In this document: in pieces, positions 9,620-16,996 of the stretch
Numbering within the stretch: position 1 is the first letter of the stretch
How the letters are laid out: every line of letters starts with the position of its first letter
From: Vibrio sp. 99-8-1
GTDB taxonomy: Bacteria > Pseudomonadota > Gammaproteobacteria > Enterobacterales > Vibrionaceae
Length of the DNA stretch: 64,000 nucleotides
Assembly (NCBI RefSeq): GCF_013114595.1
Contig: NZ_VTXE01000017.1
Coordinates: 36,527 to 100,526, forward strand
Reading direction: 5' to 3'
Notes under the pieces: generated by a model
The model's database searches: none
Seen by the model: only the letters and a program-made list of their open reading frames with translations
What the model was told of the DNA's origin: nothing
Translations under genes and position numbers: made by a program

Positions 9620-11311
9620 TTATAGCTCTTCTTCTCCCTCGCCTTCCTCTGCACCTTCAACCATGGAGCGACATTTAATCTCATATTGATTAAAGGAGAA
9701 CACACTGGAACCATGCTCTCGTTTTGTAATAACAGATTCGTCTCCATACAAGACAGTGACACGAGTAAAGACATGATTTCTAGCCGTCACCGTATTTTCA
9801 GAAAGTAATCGTTCTAACTCAGATTCTGCTCTTTCAAGCTTTGTCTTCGCCTCTTCCATTAATTTACTCAGCTCAGACTTTTTCGTTTCTAAATCAGTAA
9901 CATCTTTCTCGCTGCGCTCAGATTTAGGGGTTTTCTTTAACTCAATTTCAGCACGGACAGCATCCATGGTATTGTTCTGCGCAACACGATATCTCTCTTT
10001 CAGCTCATTAATACCTTGCTTATACTTATTGTAACGGACGAACGCTTGTACCTGAGTTGCCGTATCCCCCTCAACACCCAAGTTTGCACAGAGGATTTTC
10101 CCCCCTGCTTTTGTTAAACCGCCGCTTAAGGTCCCTTTCTTTTCACTGGGGTCTATAACAGAAAAATCTCTCGCACACATAATTGTGTTATTCATACTAT
10201 GCAGCTCTAAACTGATGTCTTTTGTCGCTTGCAAAAATGCATATTGCGCATACTTGGATTTAATACTGCCGTTGGTTTTCACCACACACGCTTTATCTTC
10301 ACCATCATCGACAGCGTGGCCAATGATGCCTTTACCGACAATAATATCTTCTTGGGCCTGAACATCCGCCGATTCGATGAAACCGCCTACCGTCAATGAA
10401 CCAGTCGCTCTAACGACCATACCCGGTTCAATATTACCGGATACAACAACGCTTCCTTTAAACTTAACGTGACCTGTCGTTACATCGACTTTCGTTAGGC
10501 TTAACGCCGGATCCACATCGACAGAGTTTTTCTTGATGATCGGCATACCGGGGTTACTTGAACGGAGTAAGTTAGGATCGTCTCTATCGTAGGCAGAACC
10601 CTTGCCTTCTTTTAGTGGGGTATCTTTACCAGCTTTTGGCTGCAATACATTACCGAGTACGGTAAAACCAGGTTTACCTGATGTGGCAGGGACACGCTTC
10701 ATCAAGGCTTCTCCTGCAGCAACAGTAATGGTTTCGCCCAAATCTCGCATATCAACTTTGTGGGTTTTAGCATTGGTTTCTTGCGGAGCTAATACTCTGT
10801 TATCGACATCTTCAACTAAAGGGACAAATTTGGCATCTTTCCCATGTTTAGCTGCTGTGCCAACGGCAACAGGCTGTTCAAATACTTCTCCCGGAGATAA
10901 CGTGCTGCTGACGGAGAGAACTTTCTTCAGAGCCAGTTTATTGATGCCTTTCGTCACATGAGCTTCTGCCAGCACTTTAAGTACATCAGGGCCTCTTAAT
11001 GCCTTGCCTCCATATGCTCCAGTCACTTTCATTGTCGCGACCATATCGTGGTCAGTAATATCCACAATTACTTCTGCGTCTTTCTCTAGAGCAACAACCA
11101 CCCCTTCATAGGCTGATTTTTTATTTTCTTTTGCAGCTCTTACAAAACGGTTTGCTTCTTCGTCATCATAGAAGAATGCCGCCGCACCCAATGAATTAAG
11201 TACGGTATCTAAACCTTGGACGCTAAAAGTAGGCCCAACTTCATCGCCTTTCGGCAGTTGAGCAATAACACTTTTCTTATCATCAGCTAATCGAGTGATC
11301 TCTTTCCACAT
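9620..11311 (-). CDS. FapA/DUF342 family polymer-forming-like protein
   Basis: This 563-residue protein matches the FapA (DUF342) family. It has an N-terminal alpha/beta region, a central right-handed beta-helix rich in Gly and Val (about 270-400; VKFKGSVVVSGNIEPGMVVR, GGFIESADVQAQEDIIVGKG), and a C-terminal coiled coil (about 430-510, with many Lys and Glu) ending in an acidic tail (EEGEGEEEL). Members have been tied to flagellar assembly or envelope organisation in some bacteria, but the biochemical role is unsettled. It stands alone, convergent with the lap operon. Its start is followed upstream by the 184-base gap that holds three parS2 sites. The ribosome site is weak. Confidence 0.85.
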   Translation of the reverse strand: MWKEITRLADDKKSVIAQLPKGDEVGPTFSVQGLDTVLNSLGAAAFFYDDEEANRFVRAAKENKKSAYEGVVVALEKDAEVIVDITDHDMVATMKVTGAYGGKALRGPDVLKVLAEAHVTKGINKLALKKVLSVSSTLSPGEVFEQPVAVGTAAKHGKDAKFVPLVEDVDNRVLAPQETNAKTHKVDMRDLGETITVAAGEALMKRVPATSGKPGFTVLGNVLQPKAGKDTPLKEGKGSAYDRDDPNLLRSSNPGMPIIKKNSVDVDPALSLTKVDVTTGHVKFKGSVVVSGNIEPGMVVRATGSLTVGGFIESADVQAQEDIIVGKGIIGHAVDDGEDKACVVKTNGSIKSKYAQYAFLQATKDISLELHSMNNTIMCARDFSVIDPSEKKGTLSGGLTKAGGKILCANLGVEGDTATQVQAFVRYNKYKQGINELKERYRVAQNNTMDAVRAEIELKKTPKSERSEKDVTDLETKKSELSKLMEEAKTKLERAESELERLLSENTVTARNHVFTRVTVLYGDESVITKREHGSSVFSFNQYEIKCRSMVEGAEEGEGEEEL

Positions 11312-11444
11312 TTCACATAAAGCTCATATCAAGTTTCAGAACCAGTCTAACTAAAGAATGAAACAATTTGTAAAAGTTTAGACAAAAATTAGCATTCCAT
11401 CACTGTAAAATGTGCATTTTTTTAACCATTGATTTACTTTTGCA

Positions 11445-11459
11445 GTTTACAGTGTAAAT
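11445..11459. promoter_or_regulatory. parS2: parS2 centromere site 1
   Basis: The 15-mer fits NTTTACANTGTAAAN exactly (GTTTACAGTGTAAAT), which is the V. cholerae chromosome II ParB2 site as I recall it. It is the first of three sites within 63 bases in the fapA-tmcA gap. Confidence 0.9.
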
Positions 11460-11469
11460 CACACAAAGA

Positions 11470-11484
11470 GTTTACACTGTAAAA
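11470..11484. promoter_or_regulatory. parS2: parS2 centromere site 2
   Basis: GTTTACACTGTAAAA matches NTTTACANTGTAAAN, with C instead of G at the centre. It starts 25 bases after site 1. Confidence 0.9.
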
Positions 11485-11492
11485 CACCCCCA

Positions 11493-11507
11493 CTTTACAG
11501 TGTAAAT
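11493..11507. promoter_or_regulatory. parS2: parS2 centromere site 3, overlapping the tmcA stop codon
   Basis: CTTTACAGTGTAAAT matches the parS2 consensus. Read on the minus strand it encodes the last residues of TmcA (Phe-Thr-Leu-stop), so coding and centromere functions share the same bases. It starts 23 bases after site 2. Confidence 0.9.
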
Positions 11508-13540
11508 TCCAGCAATAACTGAATATGCTGTCGCAATTCTCTCTCGGTCTGTTTACGACCAGAGTAACCATATAATCTGGCGCAATCCGACCATGTCCGC
11601 TTTTGTAACACTTTGCTTATCAATAAATTCGACAGATGTTCGTTGGTGCTGAGCAGTTGCTGCTCAACAAAATCACTTAATAGAAACAGAACACTTTCAT
11701 AAGAACTTCCACCGCTTGCGTATAAACTTAGTAATTGCAGCTCTGAAGAACTCAACTTATGCGCTGCGACATTATCCGAAGCAAGCATAGATTTAATCAG
11801 ACTTGTATCTAAACTAGTAAAACTGTCCGCCAATAGTGATAACAAATTACGAGGGAAATAACTCAATGCCGTATCAAGCCATGGCATAGCTTTAACTTGT
11901 TTGGCCATTAATAGAGAGTGAGTACCGCTGGCTTTGTCATAACTTGAGCCAAGCCTAACGGGCATGAAATCACTCTTTTGCCAAAAATGCAGTAAATCGC
12001 CACTCACACCATAGCTCGTTGCAAAATAACTGGCCGCAAAATCATTACGAGTGATTAACTCATCCAGCATACTCGTTCCGATACCACTATTTTGTAATAT
12101 TGGTGATACCGCTATGCGCATAATCCGGACACACGGCTCATACAGTGCTTCCTTTAAGCCGTATTGGCTAGCAATCAAAGATGGCGCTAAATGCCCTTTT
12201 GGTCTTCTTGAACCAGCCACAATAGCGTTAGCAAGCTCCCCTTCAATATCACCTTCTTGCTTTACGACCAAACAGCCCAAAACAGATTCCTTACAACGCA
12301 GCGTATATAAGTGAAGCGACGGGTCATCAAGAATCTGCAACAAATCGTTAGGCGAAGTTTGATAGTGAGCATTAACCAAAAGAGAAAAACAGCGGCTAAA
12401 TAGCTCTGAGGATTGAAGCAACTCATTTTTGTCGACTAAAGAAAACGACCTGCTATCACTTGAAGATAAAACCGCCTTGTCAGTATCAAGATCATGATTT
12501 AACAAAAACAGCTTAAATATCCACTCTTCTAAAGGATCATTTTTGTTCCAGCGTATTGCTTCATTGATATGATAGTGTTTCCATCCCGGCCTATTATCTT
12601 GTAACCAAGGATAAAACTTGAGAGTAAATCCTCTTCCACACCCTTCATAACCGTGAATAGTGGTGGAGAGTACAACACGAGGATAACGGCTAACTAACGC
12701 TTTAAGCATCGTTATTGGAATCGCAGATGCTTCATCAATCAGCAATAAGTCGCAACAGACTTCTCCCGATAACAGTTCATCAGCAGCAACATAGATCAGT
12801 TGGGACTGCTTCCACTGAATAGTGTTTTGCTCAACTAACTCGGCATTAGCCAGATTTAACCTTGCATGTTCAAACAGTGGTGATAATGATTTTCGGGCGG
12901 GCGCCGTTACCGCAATAACCATATCTTTTTGCATCATCAATTGCGCAGATGCAATACCGAGAGCGGAACTTTTGCCTCTTCCTCGATCCGCTGTTATAAC
13001 TAAAGGACGCTTACTGTGTCCTAAGACGACATTATGTATTTGGGCTATCGCGCAATTTTGCTCGTCATAACTTCGCTGCCCCTCGCTCTTTACCCATTGC
13101 TGTTTACTATTATCTGCATAAGGTAACTCTGGACAGGGTTGTGCCTGATCCAAAGTAATGCCGTTTTCTAAATGATCAGCAATCCAGCGAGAGGAGTTAT
13201 TGTCTGACTCTACAAAATGAAAGAAAAACAGTCCGCCACCTTTTAGACAGCCAGACGCCGCAGCCAGGCTATTACCATCGAAGCCGTTAACAGAATCATA
13301 GAAAATACAGTCACACTCTTTTCCTAGTAAACTCCTCCCCTGTCGATAAGTTAAATTGGAGATCCCTTCAATCGAACTACCGTCCAATTTAATGACTTCT
13401 GAATATCTTTTTTGCCGGATGAAAGAGGTAAAGAGCTGCTCTTTCCACTGCTTGCTCCCTTTCAAACGGACTAAATATCGATGATTCTGTTTTTCAGCCA
13501 ATTGGGATAGCGAGAGTAGAAACGGTAAGAAAGGCAACAT
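11495..13540 (-). CDS. tmcA: tRNA(Met) cytidine acetyltransferase
   Basis: TmcA uses ATP (or GTP) and acetyl-CoA to make N4-acetylcytidine at the wobble base of elongator tRNA-Met. The 681-residue product is about the length of the E. coli enzyme. It has an N-terminal DUF1726-type domain (about 1-130), an RNA-helicase-like ATPase with P-loop ITADRGRGKSSALG (about 183-196) and Walker B LLLIDEAS, the GYEGCGRGF motif shared with E. coli TmcA, a GNAT acetyltransferase domain with RIAVSPILQNSGIGTSML, and a C-terminal tRNA-binding domain. The ribosome site is weak. The gene is codirectional with parA2-parB2, separated by a terminator. Its 3' end overlaps a parS2 site. Confidence 0.95.
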   Translation of the reverse strand: MLPFLPFLLSLSQLAEKQNHRYLVRLKGSKQWKEQLFTSFIRQKRYSEVIKLDGSSIEGISNLTYRQGRSLLGKECDCIFYDSVNGFDGNSLAAASGCLKGGGLFFFHFVESDNNSSRWIADHLENGITLDQAQPCPELPYADNSKQQWVKSEGQRSYDEQNCAIAQIHNVVLGHSKRPLVITADRGRGKSSALGIASAQLMMQKDMVIAVTAPARKSLSPLFEHARLNLANAELVEQNTIQWKQSQLIYVAADELLSGEVCCDLLLIDEASAIPITMLKALVSRYPRVVLSTTIHGYEGCGRGFTLKFYPWLQDNRPGWKHYHINEAIRWNKNDPLEEWIFKLFLLNHDLDTDKAVLSSSDSRSFSLVDKNELLQSSELFSRCFSLLVNAHYQTSPNDLLQILDDPSLHLYTLRCKESVLGCLVVKQEGDIEGELANAIVAGSRRPKGHLAPSLIASQYGLKEALYEPCVRIMRIAVSPILQNSGIGTSMLDELITRNDFAASYFATSYGVSGDLLHFWQKSDFMPVRLGSSYDKASGTHSLLMAKQVKAMPWLDTALSYFPRNLLSLLADSFTSLDTSLIKSMLASDNVAAHKLSSSELQLLSLYASGGSSYESVLFLLSDFVEQQLLSTNEHLSNLLISKVLQKRTWSDCARLYGYSGRKQTERELRQHIQLLLEFTL

Positions 13541-13587
13541 GTGGCATCTAATAATGTAGTGACTAGAAAGCTAATGGTATCACAGAG

Positions 13588-13616
13588 AAAAAAAAAAGCC
13601 GCTAATGCGACTTTTT
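13588..13616 (-). terminator. Intrinsic terminator of the parA2-parB2 operon
   Basis: Read on the minus strand, AAAAAGTCGC pairs with GCGGCTTTTT (one G-U pair) around a 4-base loop and is followed by a long T run. It lies 19 bases past the parB2 stop. Confidence 0.8.
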
Positions 13617-13634
13617 ACTGATTGAGAACAGGGT

Positions 13635-14606
13635 TTAGTTCAACTTAGATTCAATATAGGCGAGAATATCTGCCACTGTATCATCATCTATTTTTTTCAG
13701 TTGTAGAGCCAAATTAGCTCCTTTCCTTGTGTACTGAACTCGCCCTTCTAATAACTCTTTCTTAGCGGTTGTCTCTGTTTTCTTTGGCTGTAACTTTTCG
13801 ATCCACTCTTCTAACTGCTCAGATACTTCCTTGGTAATTCGAGCAACACCTTGGGCATCACTTTGTTGCCAAATAAAACCACCATTACTATCGCACTTAT
13901 CGAGTAATGCTTGTTTAGCAGAGTCACCCAACTCATTATATTGTTTATGCAGTCTTACCATTGTTGGTCGACCGAGCTCTGCAACATTAGGGTATGATTG
14001 CAACAGAGGCAGAGGCAATGAAGCGGCTTTTAACGCGCCACTCACCAAAGCTTCACTACATTGGAATATCTGAGCTAAGGCTTTTTGATCTTCAGCTTCT
14101 CCGCTATCCAATTTTGCTTGCATCTCCTTTCCCTTTTCATAAAGAGATAAAGGCTTATGCGCATTAGCAACATCAGATAAAAACTTAGCTTCTTCGACTC
14201 CAATACCATCGGCAACATATATTAGAAAATCTTTCTCAGCCAAGATGCAAGACATACGACGACGGCTACCATCAAGTACTTCAATTTTTCCATTTTTATC
14301 ACGTCGACCTACTGCCGGATACTGCTGCCCTCTCTCTTTTAGCGTTGCCAATACGTCAGATAGTGCATGCTCATTTAAAAATGACTGCTCACGAGAGTTT
14401 TGTTCAAAAACACAAGTATCAGAGGCCACTTTATCCGCAGGTATAGTCATTAGCTCAAATTGAACTAACTCTTTTCCAGCAACAGCAAGTTCTATGACTT
14501 GAGCTTTATCTTTCGCTGCTGTCTGCGCTTGCTGCGGAGTTGTTGCTCTGCGCTTATTCGCTTTTCCAAATAACTTAGCATTAAGTTCAGAAGTTTTAAT
14601 TGCCAT
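13635..14606 (-). CDS. parB2: Chromosome II partition protein ParB2
   Basis: This 323-residue centromere-binding protein loads at parS2 sites, spreads, and is moved by ParA2 to segregate the chromosome II origin. It has a ParB/sulfiredoxin-like N-terminal domain (about 50-150) with the box VLDGSRRRMSC, a helix-turn-helix region (about 165-210; KALAQIFQCSEALVSGALKA) and a C-terminal dimerisation segment. The gene begins 6 bases after the parA2 stop, with AAAGA as ribosome site, so the two are cotranscribed. Exact consensus ParB2 sites lie on both sides of it, at 11.4-11.5, 16.0, 24.0 and 27.7 kb. Confidence 0.97.
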   Translation of the reverse strand: MAIKTSELNAKLFGKANKRRATTPQQAQTAAKDKAQVIELAVAGKELVQFELMTIPADKVASDTCVFEQNSREQSFLNEHALSDVLATLKERGQQYPAVGRRDKNGKIEVLDGSRRRMSCILAEKDFLIYVADGIGVEEAKFLSDVANAHKPLSLYEKGKEMQAKLDSGEAEDQKALAQIFQCSEALVSGALKAASLPLPLLQSYPNVAELGRPTMVRLHKQYNELGDSAKQALLDKCDSNGGFIWQQSDAQGVARITKEVSEQLEEWIEKLQPKKTETTAKKELLEGRVQYTRKGANLALQLKKIDDDTVADILAYIESKLN

Positions 14607-14612
14607 CTTTCT

Positions 14613-15830
14613 TTACTCTTGGTTTAGTGAATTCCAATAACTGTGTAATACTCGCTCAAGTTCCAACGCACTCTTTTGAATTGCGTCTTGAGCTGTAGCT
14701 AACGTTTTTTTGCCACCTTCAAAGTCACCAACCGTTAGATCAAAAACAGTACTATACGTATCCGCACAGGTTTCAAAGGCCCGACTTCGAGGAATCGTCG
14801 CCATCATAACCTGATCATTCAATAAATAGTTCATTTCCGTCAACACAGAAACTTGCTTTTTATTATCATCTTCAAACATTGTTGGCATGAGTCGAACAAA
14901 CTCTAAGCCCTTCCAATCCTCAGGGAACATCTCATATACAGTAGGCAAATGCTGGAAAAAGTTTACTGTCGAGGCCCAATCCAAACGTTTGGCGGCACAA
15001 GGGATTAACAAAGCATTGGATGCATACATTGCATTCCATACCAGCGGATCAACGTGTGGCCCTGTATCTATCATTATAATATCGAAATCATCAGATATCT
15101 TTTCGATCAAATTTTCTTTCAACAAACGAACAATATCAAGAGACTGGTTTTCTGATAAATACTGCCAAGCTTCAGCATTAAACATCGCATCTTCAGGAAA
15201 TGCAGAGATAGTTTTTAGATTTGGATACTGTGTTGGTAGCAGTACATTTTTATTTAAGAACTCACGGTCAACAACCGTCCCCTCAGGTACATTCTCAAGC
15301 ATCACATCTACGGCAGAGTAAATATTATCATGCTCTTCCATGCTTATCTGAGGGTTAAGGAAAAGTCTCAGTGAGCCTTGTGGGTCTAAGTCGATTAAAC
15401 AGATACGATAACGCTTATCAAGATTCAGTGCTAAACAGGCAGCAAGATGAACCGCAGACATAGATTTGCCCGTTCCACCTTTCTGATTTTGAACATTAAT
15501 AACCCAAGGTTTGTTATTCTCACTCTGCTTTCTTTGATGGAAAGCCGGGACCTTCGCCGCATCCATTAGCATATGAGCTTCAGCTAACGAAATAGAATAG
15601 TGGTTAGCATTATTTTTAGTAAACTGATGACCATTTTCTTCCAGCTTACTAATCGCATCATCCAACTTTCTACGAGTAAGACCAGAACGTGTTTCCATTA
15701 GCGCTTTAGACATAGGAGGAAAATGATCTTCACTGCGCTCTTCTAATACAATCTCAATACGGTCTGCTTGAACTTGTTTTGTTTGCTCTGCCAACTGATA
15801 TAGATTATCAATGGTTTTTTCACGTTTCAT
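14613..15830 (-). CDS. parA2: Chromosome II partition ATPase ParA2
   Basis: ParA2 is the Walker-type ATPase that polymerises on DNA and moves ParB2-parS2 complexes. It is a large, plasmid-like ParA with an N-terminal winged-helix DNA-binding region (about 30-100; MSKALMETRSGLTRRKLDDA), a deviant Walker A NQKGGTGKSM (about 113-122), Walker A' motif LIDLDPQGS and Walker B IIMIDTGPH. The frame stays open to an ATG at 15875, but MKREKTIDNLYQLAEQTKQ at 15830 is preferred: it has AAGG upstream, gives 405 residues and matches the N-terminus of V. cholerae ParA2. It is transcribed away from oriCII, divergent from rctB. Confidence 0.97.
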   Translation of the reverse strand: MKREKTIDNLYQLAEQTKQVQADRIEIVLEERSEDHFPPMSKALMETRSGLTRRKLDDAISKLEENGHQFTKNNANHYSISLAEAHMLMDAAKVPAFHQRKQSENNKPWVINVQNQKGGTGKSMSAVHLAACLALNLDKRYRICLIDLDPQGSLRLFLNPQISMEEHDNIYSAVDVMLENVPEGTVVDREFLNKNVLLPTQYPNLKTISAFPEDAMFNAEAWQYLSENQSLDIVRLLKENLIEKISDDFDIIMIDTGPHVDPLVWNAMYASNALLIPCAAKRLDWASTVNFFQHLPTVYEMFPEDWKGLEFVRLMPTMFEDDNKKQVSVLTEMNYLLNDQVMMATIPRSRAFETCADTYSTVFDLTVGDFEGGKKTLATAQDAIQKSALELERVLHSYWNSLNQE

Positions 15831-16041
15831 CAGCTTATACCTTAACTTAAATGCATGGACATGATTGTACAACATTAAAAGAACATTTCAATAAATAGCT
15901 GAACATTCATTTTAGAGCAACATCACAAGCATAGAATATATTTTCCTCTAAAAGCCTCTTAGTTTTGATGAAAATTTGCTAAATTTAATTCAAGTAAAGC
16001 TACTCAAATTCCCTCAGAATTAAAATGTCACAGCGTCACTT

Positions 16042-16056
16042 ATTTACAGTGTAAAA
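16042..16056. promoter_or_regulatory. parS2: parS2 centromere site 4, beside a 39-mer
   Basis: ATTTACAGTGTAAAA matches the consensus and ends 9 bases before the first 39-mer-like element. In V. cholerae a parS2 site in rctA lets ParB2 interfere with RctB at the neighbouring 39-mer, and the same adjacency is seen here. Confidence 0.93.
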
Positions 16057-16065
16057 TTGATTTTT

Positions 16066-16106
16066 TTACGGAACGATAACAAATAGTAGATAAACTACGG
16101 GAGATG
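16066..16106 (+). repeat. 39-mer-like RctB inhibitory element A
   Basis: It starts TTACGGAA and has a second TACGG 30 bases into the element. It is identical to element B (16312..16352) at 26 of 41 positions with no gaps, including TTACGGAA, TAAA, TACGG and a final TG. It lacks GATC, as expected for the inhibitory class of RctB sites. Exact boundaries are inferred. Confidence 0.75.
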
Positions 16107-16161
16107 TGTGTTGAACTGTAAATACTGCCACATACTCTCGCTAACTTGCCACCCATTAGGG

Positions 16162-16194
16162 AAGAATGATCAAGGGAGCACCTTGATCATTCTT
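16162..16194. repeat. Head-to-head pair of 12-mer iterons forming a perfect inverted repeat
   Basis: AAGAATGATCAAGG (16162-16175) and CCTTGATCATTCTT (16181-16194) are exact reverse complements around a 5-base spacer. Each arm contains a 12-mer of the TTGATCATNNTT type, in opposite orientation. It could bind RctB as a pair or form a cruciform. Confidence 0.8.
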
Positions 16195-16217
16195 TCGCTT
16201 CAACTATAAACAGCCGA

Positions 16218-16229
16218 AACGATGATCAA
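16218..16229 (-). repeat. 12-mer iteron, reverse orientation
   Basis: The reverse complement reads TTGATCATCGTT, fitting TTGATCATNNTT, and includes a Dam GATC. The same 12 bases recur on the plus strand at 19159..19170, beyond rctB. Confidence 0.7.
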
Positions 16230-16287
16230 GAGTAAAAGTGTATATTTACTAAGCAAATAAAATAAAGATAAAGAGATCAATAATCGG

Positions 16288-16299
16288 ATCAATGATCAA
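16288..16299 (-). repeat. 12-mer iteron, reverse orientation, weaker
   Basis: The reverse complement reads TTGATCATTGAT, which departs from the consensus at its end. It lies 13 bases before 39-mer-like element B. Confidence 0.55.
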
Positions 16300-16311
16300 G
16301 GGGATGTATCG

Positions 16312-16352
16312 TTACGGAAGCATGTAAAAAACACGGTAAATTACGGCGAGTG
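16312..16352 (+). repeat. 39-mer-like RctB inhibitory element B
   Basis: TTACGGAA at the left and TACGG 30 bases into the element repeat the layout of element A exactly, without GATC. The direct orientation is the same as in element A. Confidence 0.75.
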
Positions 16353-16441
16353 CTTATTGAATGAGGGATCTGACATTGTTTTCCTGCTCCATCGCCAACT
16401 GGATTTGCCATAAAGTGAAATCAATACGGTTAATAAATCTC

Positions 16442-16453
16442 TTGATCATGCTT
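16442..16453 (+). repeat. 12-mer iteron, forward
   Basis: TTGATCATGCTT is identical to the copies at 16558 and 16659. It is isolated on the left of the main array. Confidence 0.8.
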
Positions 16454-16557
16454 CCCGATATTGTGCATATCCCTTTGCAACAAGGTGTTACCTGCTATTT
16501 TGCATTCCAATACTTGAGTAACAACCAAACCAAAGCAATAGGCCAATCTTTCATACC

Positions 16558-16569
16558 TTGATCATGCTT
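16558..16569 (+). repeat. 12-mer iteron, forward
   Basis: TTGATCATGCTT, a second isolated forward copy, about 100 bases before the main array. Confidence 0.8.
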
Positions 16570-16635
16570 CTAGAACATAAAACTCAAACAAACTAACCGT
16601 TCGAGATAAATATGATTAACAATAATCCATATTTC

Positions 16636-16644
16636 TGTGGATAA
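16636..16644 (-). promoter_or_regulatory. Consensus DnaA box in oriCII
   Basis: TGTGGATAA is the exact complement of TTATCCACA. It begins 23 bases before the first iteron of the main array, the same pitch as the array itself. A DnaA box is required at V. cholerae oriCII. Confidence 0.92.
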
Positions 16645-16658
16645 AGTGTGTAAAGTTC

Positions 16659-16784
16659 TTGATCATGCTTTCATACAAACAGTGATCATTTATTCGAAGA
16701 TCGTTTGATCATTGTTTCAAGAAGTAATGATCATTCTTGCAGGCTTTCCTTGATCACTATCCCGAAATCACCATGATCATGCGT
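16659..16784 (+). repeat. Main iteron array: six 12-mers at 22-23 base pitch
   Basis: 12-mers start at 16659, 16682, 16705, 16727, 16750 and 16773, so centres are 22 or 23 bases apart and sit on one DNA face. They read TTGATCATGCTT, GTGATCATTTAT, TTGATCATTGTT, ATGATCATTCTT, TTGATCACTATC and ATGATCATGCGT. Each has a central TGATCA with a Dam site. These are the RctB initiator sites of the minimal origin. Confidence 0.92.
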
Positions 16785-16960
16785 CCGAATATGGCTAATT
16801 TTTTTTCATTAAGATACAAAGAGTTAAAGATAATTTTACGCCCGGATCATTAGATCACTATATCAATATAGATCATATTAATCATTATGATCAGTTATAA
16901 ACCAACAAACAAAATTTCTCTTTATTTATGATCTAATTTTATTTACTCTTTGGAACTATA
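16785..16960 (+). other. AT-rich DNA unwinding region with six ATCA repeats
   Basis: This stretch is strongly A+T rich and begins with an 8-T run. On the plus strand ATCA occurs at 16846, 16854, 16862, 16872, 16881 and 16890, spaced 8 to 10 bases. RctB has been reported to bind ATCA repeats in single-stranded form in the V. cholerae unwinding element. The region should also contain the rctB promoter. Confidence 0.85.
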
Positions 16961-16966
16961 ACCTTT

Positions 16967-16995
16967 TTACGGCATATGAAAAATGGATTGTCTTA
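16967..16995 (+). promoter_or_regulatory. 29-mer-like RctB site at the rctB start
   Basis: TTACGGCAT follows a T run directly before the rctB ATG and shares the TTACGG head of the two 39-mers but not their full length. By position it fits the V. cholerae 29-mer through which RctB represses its own transcription. Confidence 0.6.
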
Positions 16996-16996
16996 A

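Larger units (their letters stand above)
15831..16996. other. oriCII: Chromosome II replication origin region (oriCII and its control region)
   Basis: The non-coding interval between divergent parA2 and rctB carries, left to right: a parS2 site, two 39-mer-like elements, reverse-oriented and paired 12-mer iterons (the rctA/incompatibility side), two spaced forward iterons, a DnaA box, six regularly phased iterons, an AT-rich region with six ATCA repeats, and a 29-mer-like element at the rctB start. The architecture matches the V. cholerae origin, in which RctB binds Dam-methylated 12-mers to initiate and unmethylated-sequence 39/29-mers to inhibit. Every iteron contains a GATC. I find no convincing protein-coding frame; a 66-codon frame at 16361..16561 overlaps iterons. 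Confidence 0.97.

Noticed and set aside
9475..9774. 99-codon minus-strand frame overlapping the FapA-family gene end
   Set aside because: It crosses the lap terminator and overlaps a well-supported gene in another frame.
11397..11411. Possible extra parS2 site near ACTGTAAAA
   Set aside because: Only the right half TGTAAA matches; the left half agrees at two of six bases.
14887..15321. 144-codon plus-strand frame
   Set aside because: It lies antisense within parA2, whose motifs are unambiguous.
16109..16123. Possible parS2 half-site near AACTGTAAAT
   Set aside because: Only one half matches the consensus; the other is too diverged to call.
16361..16561. 66-codon open frame inside oriCII
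   Set aside because: It overlaps an iteron (16442..16453), has no ribosome site and an unlikely composition. rctA-like transcripts in this region are not thought to act as protein.
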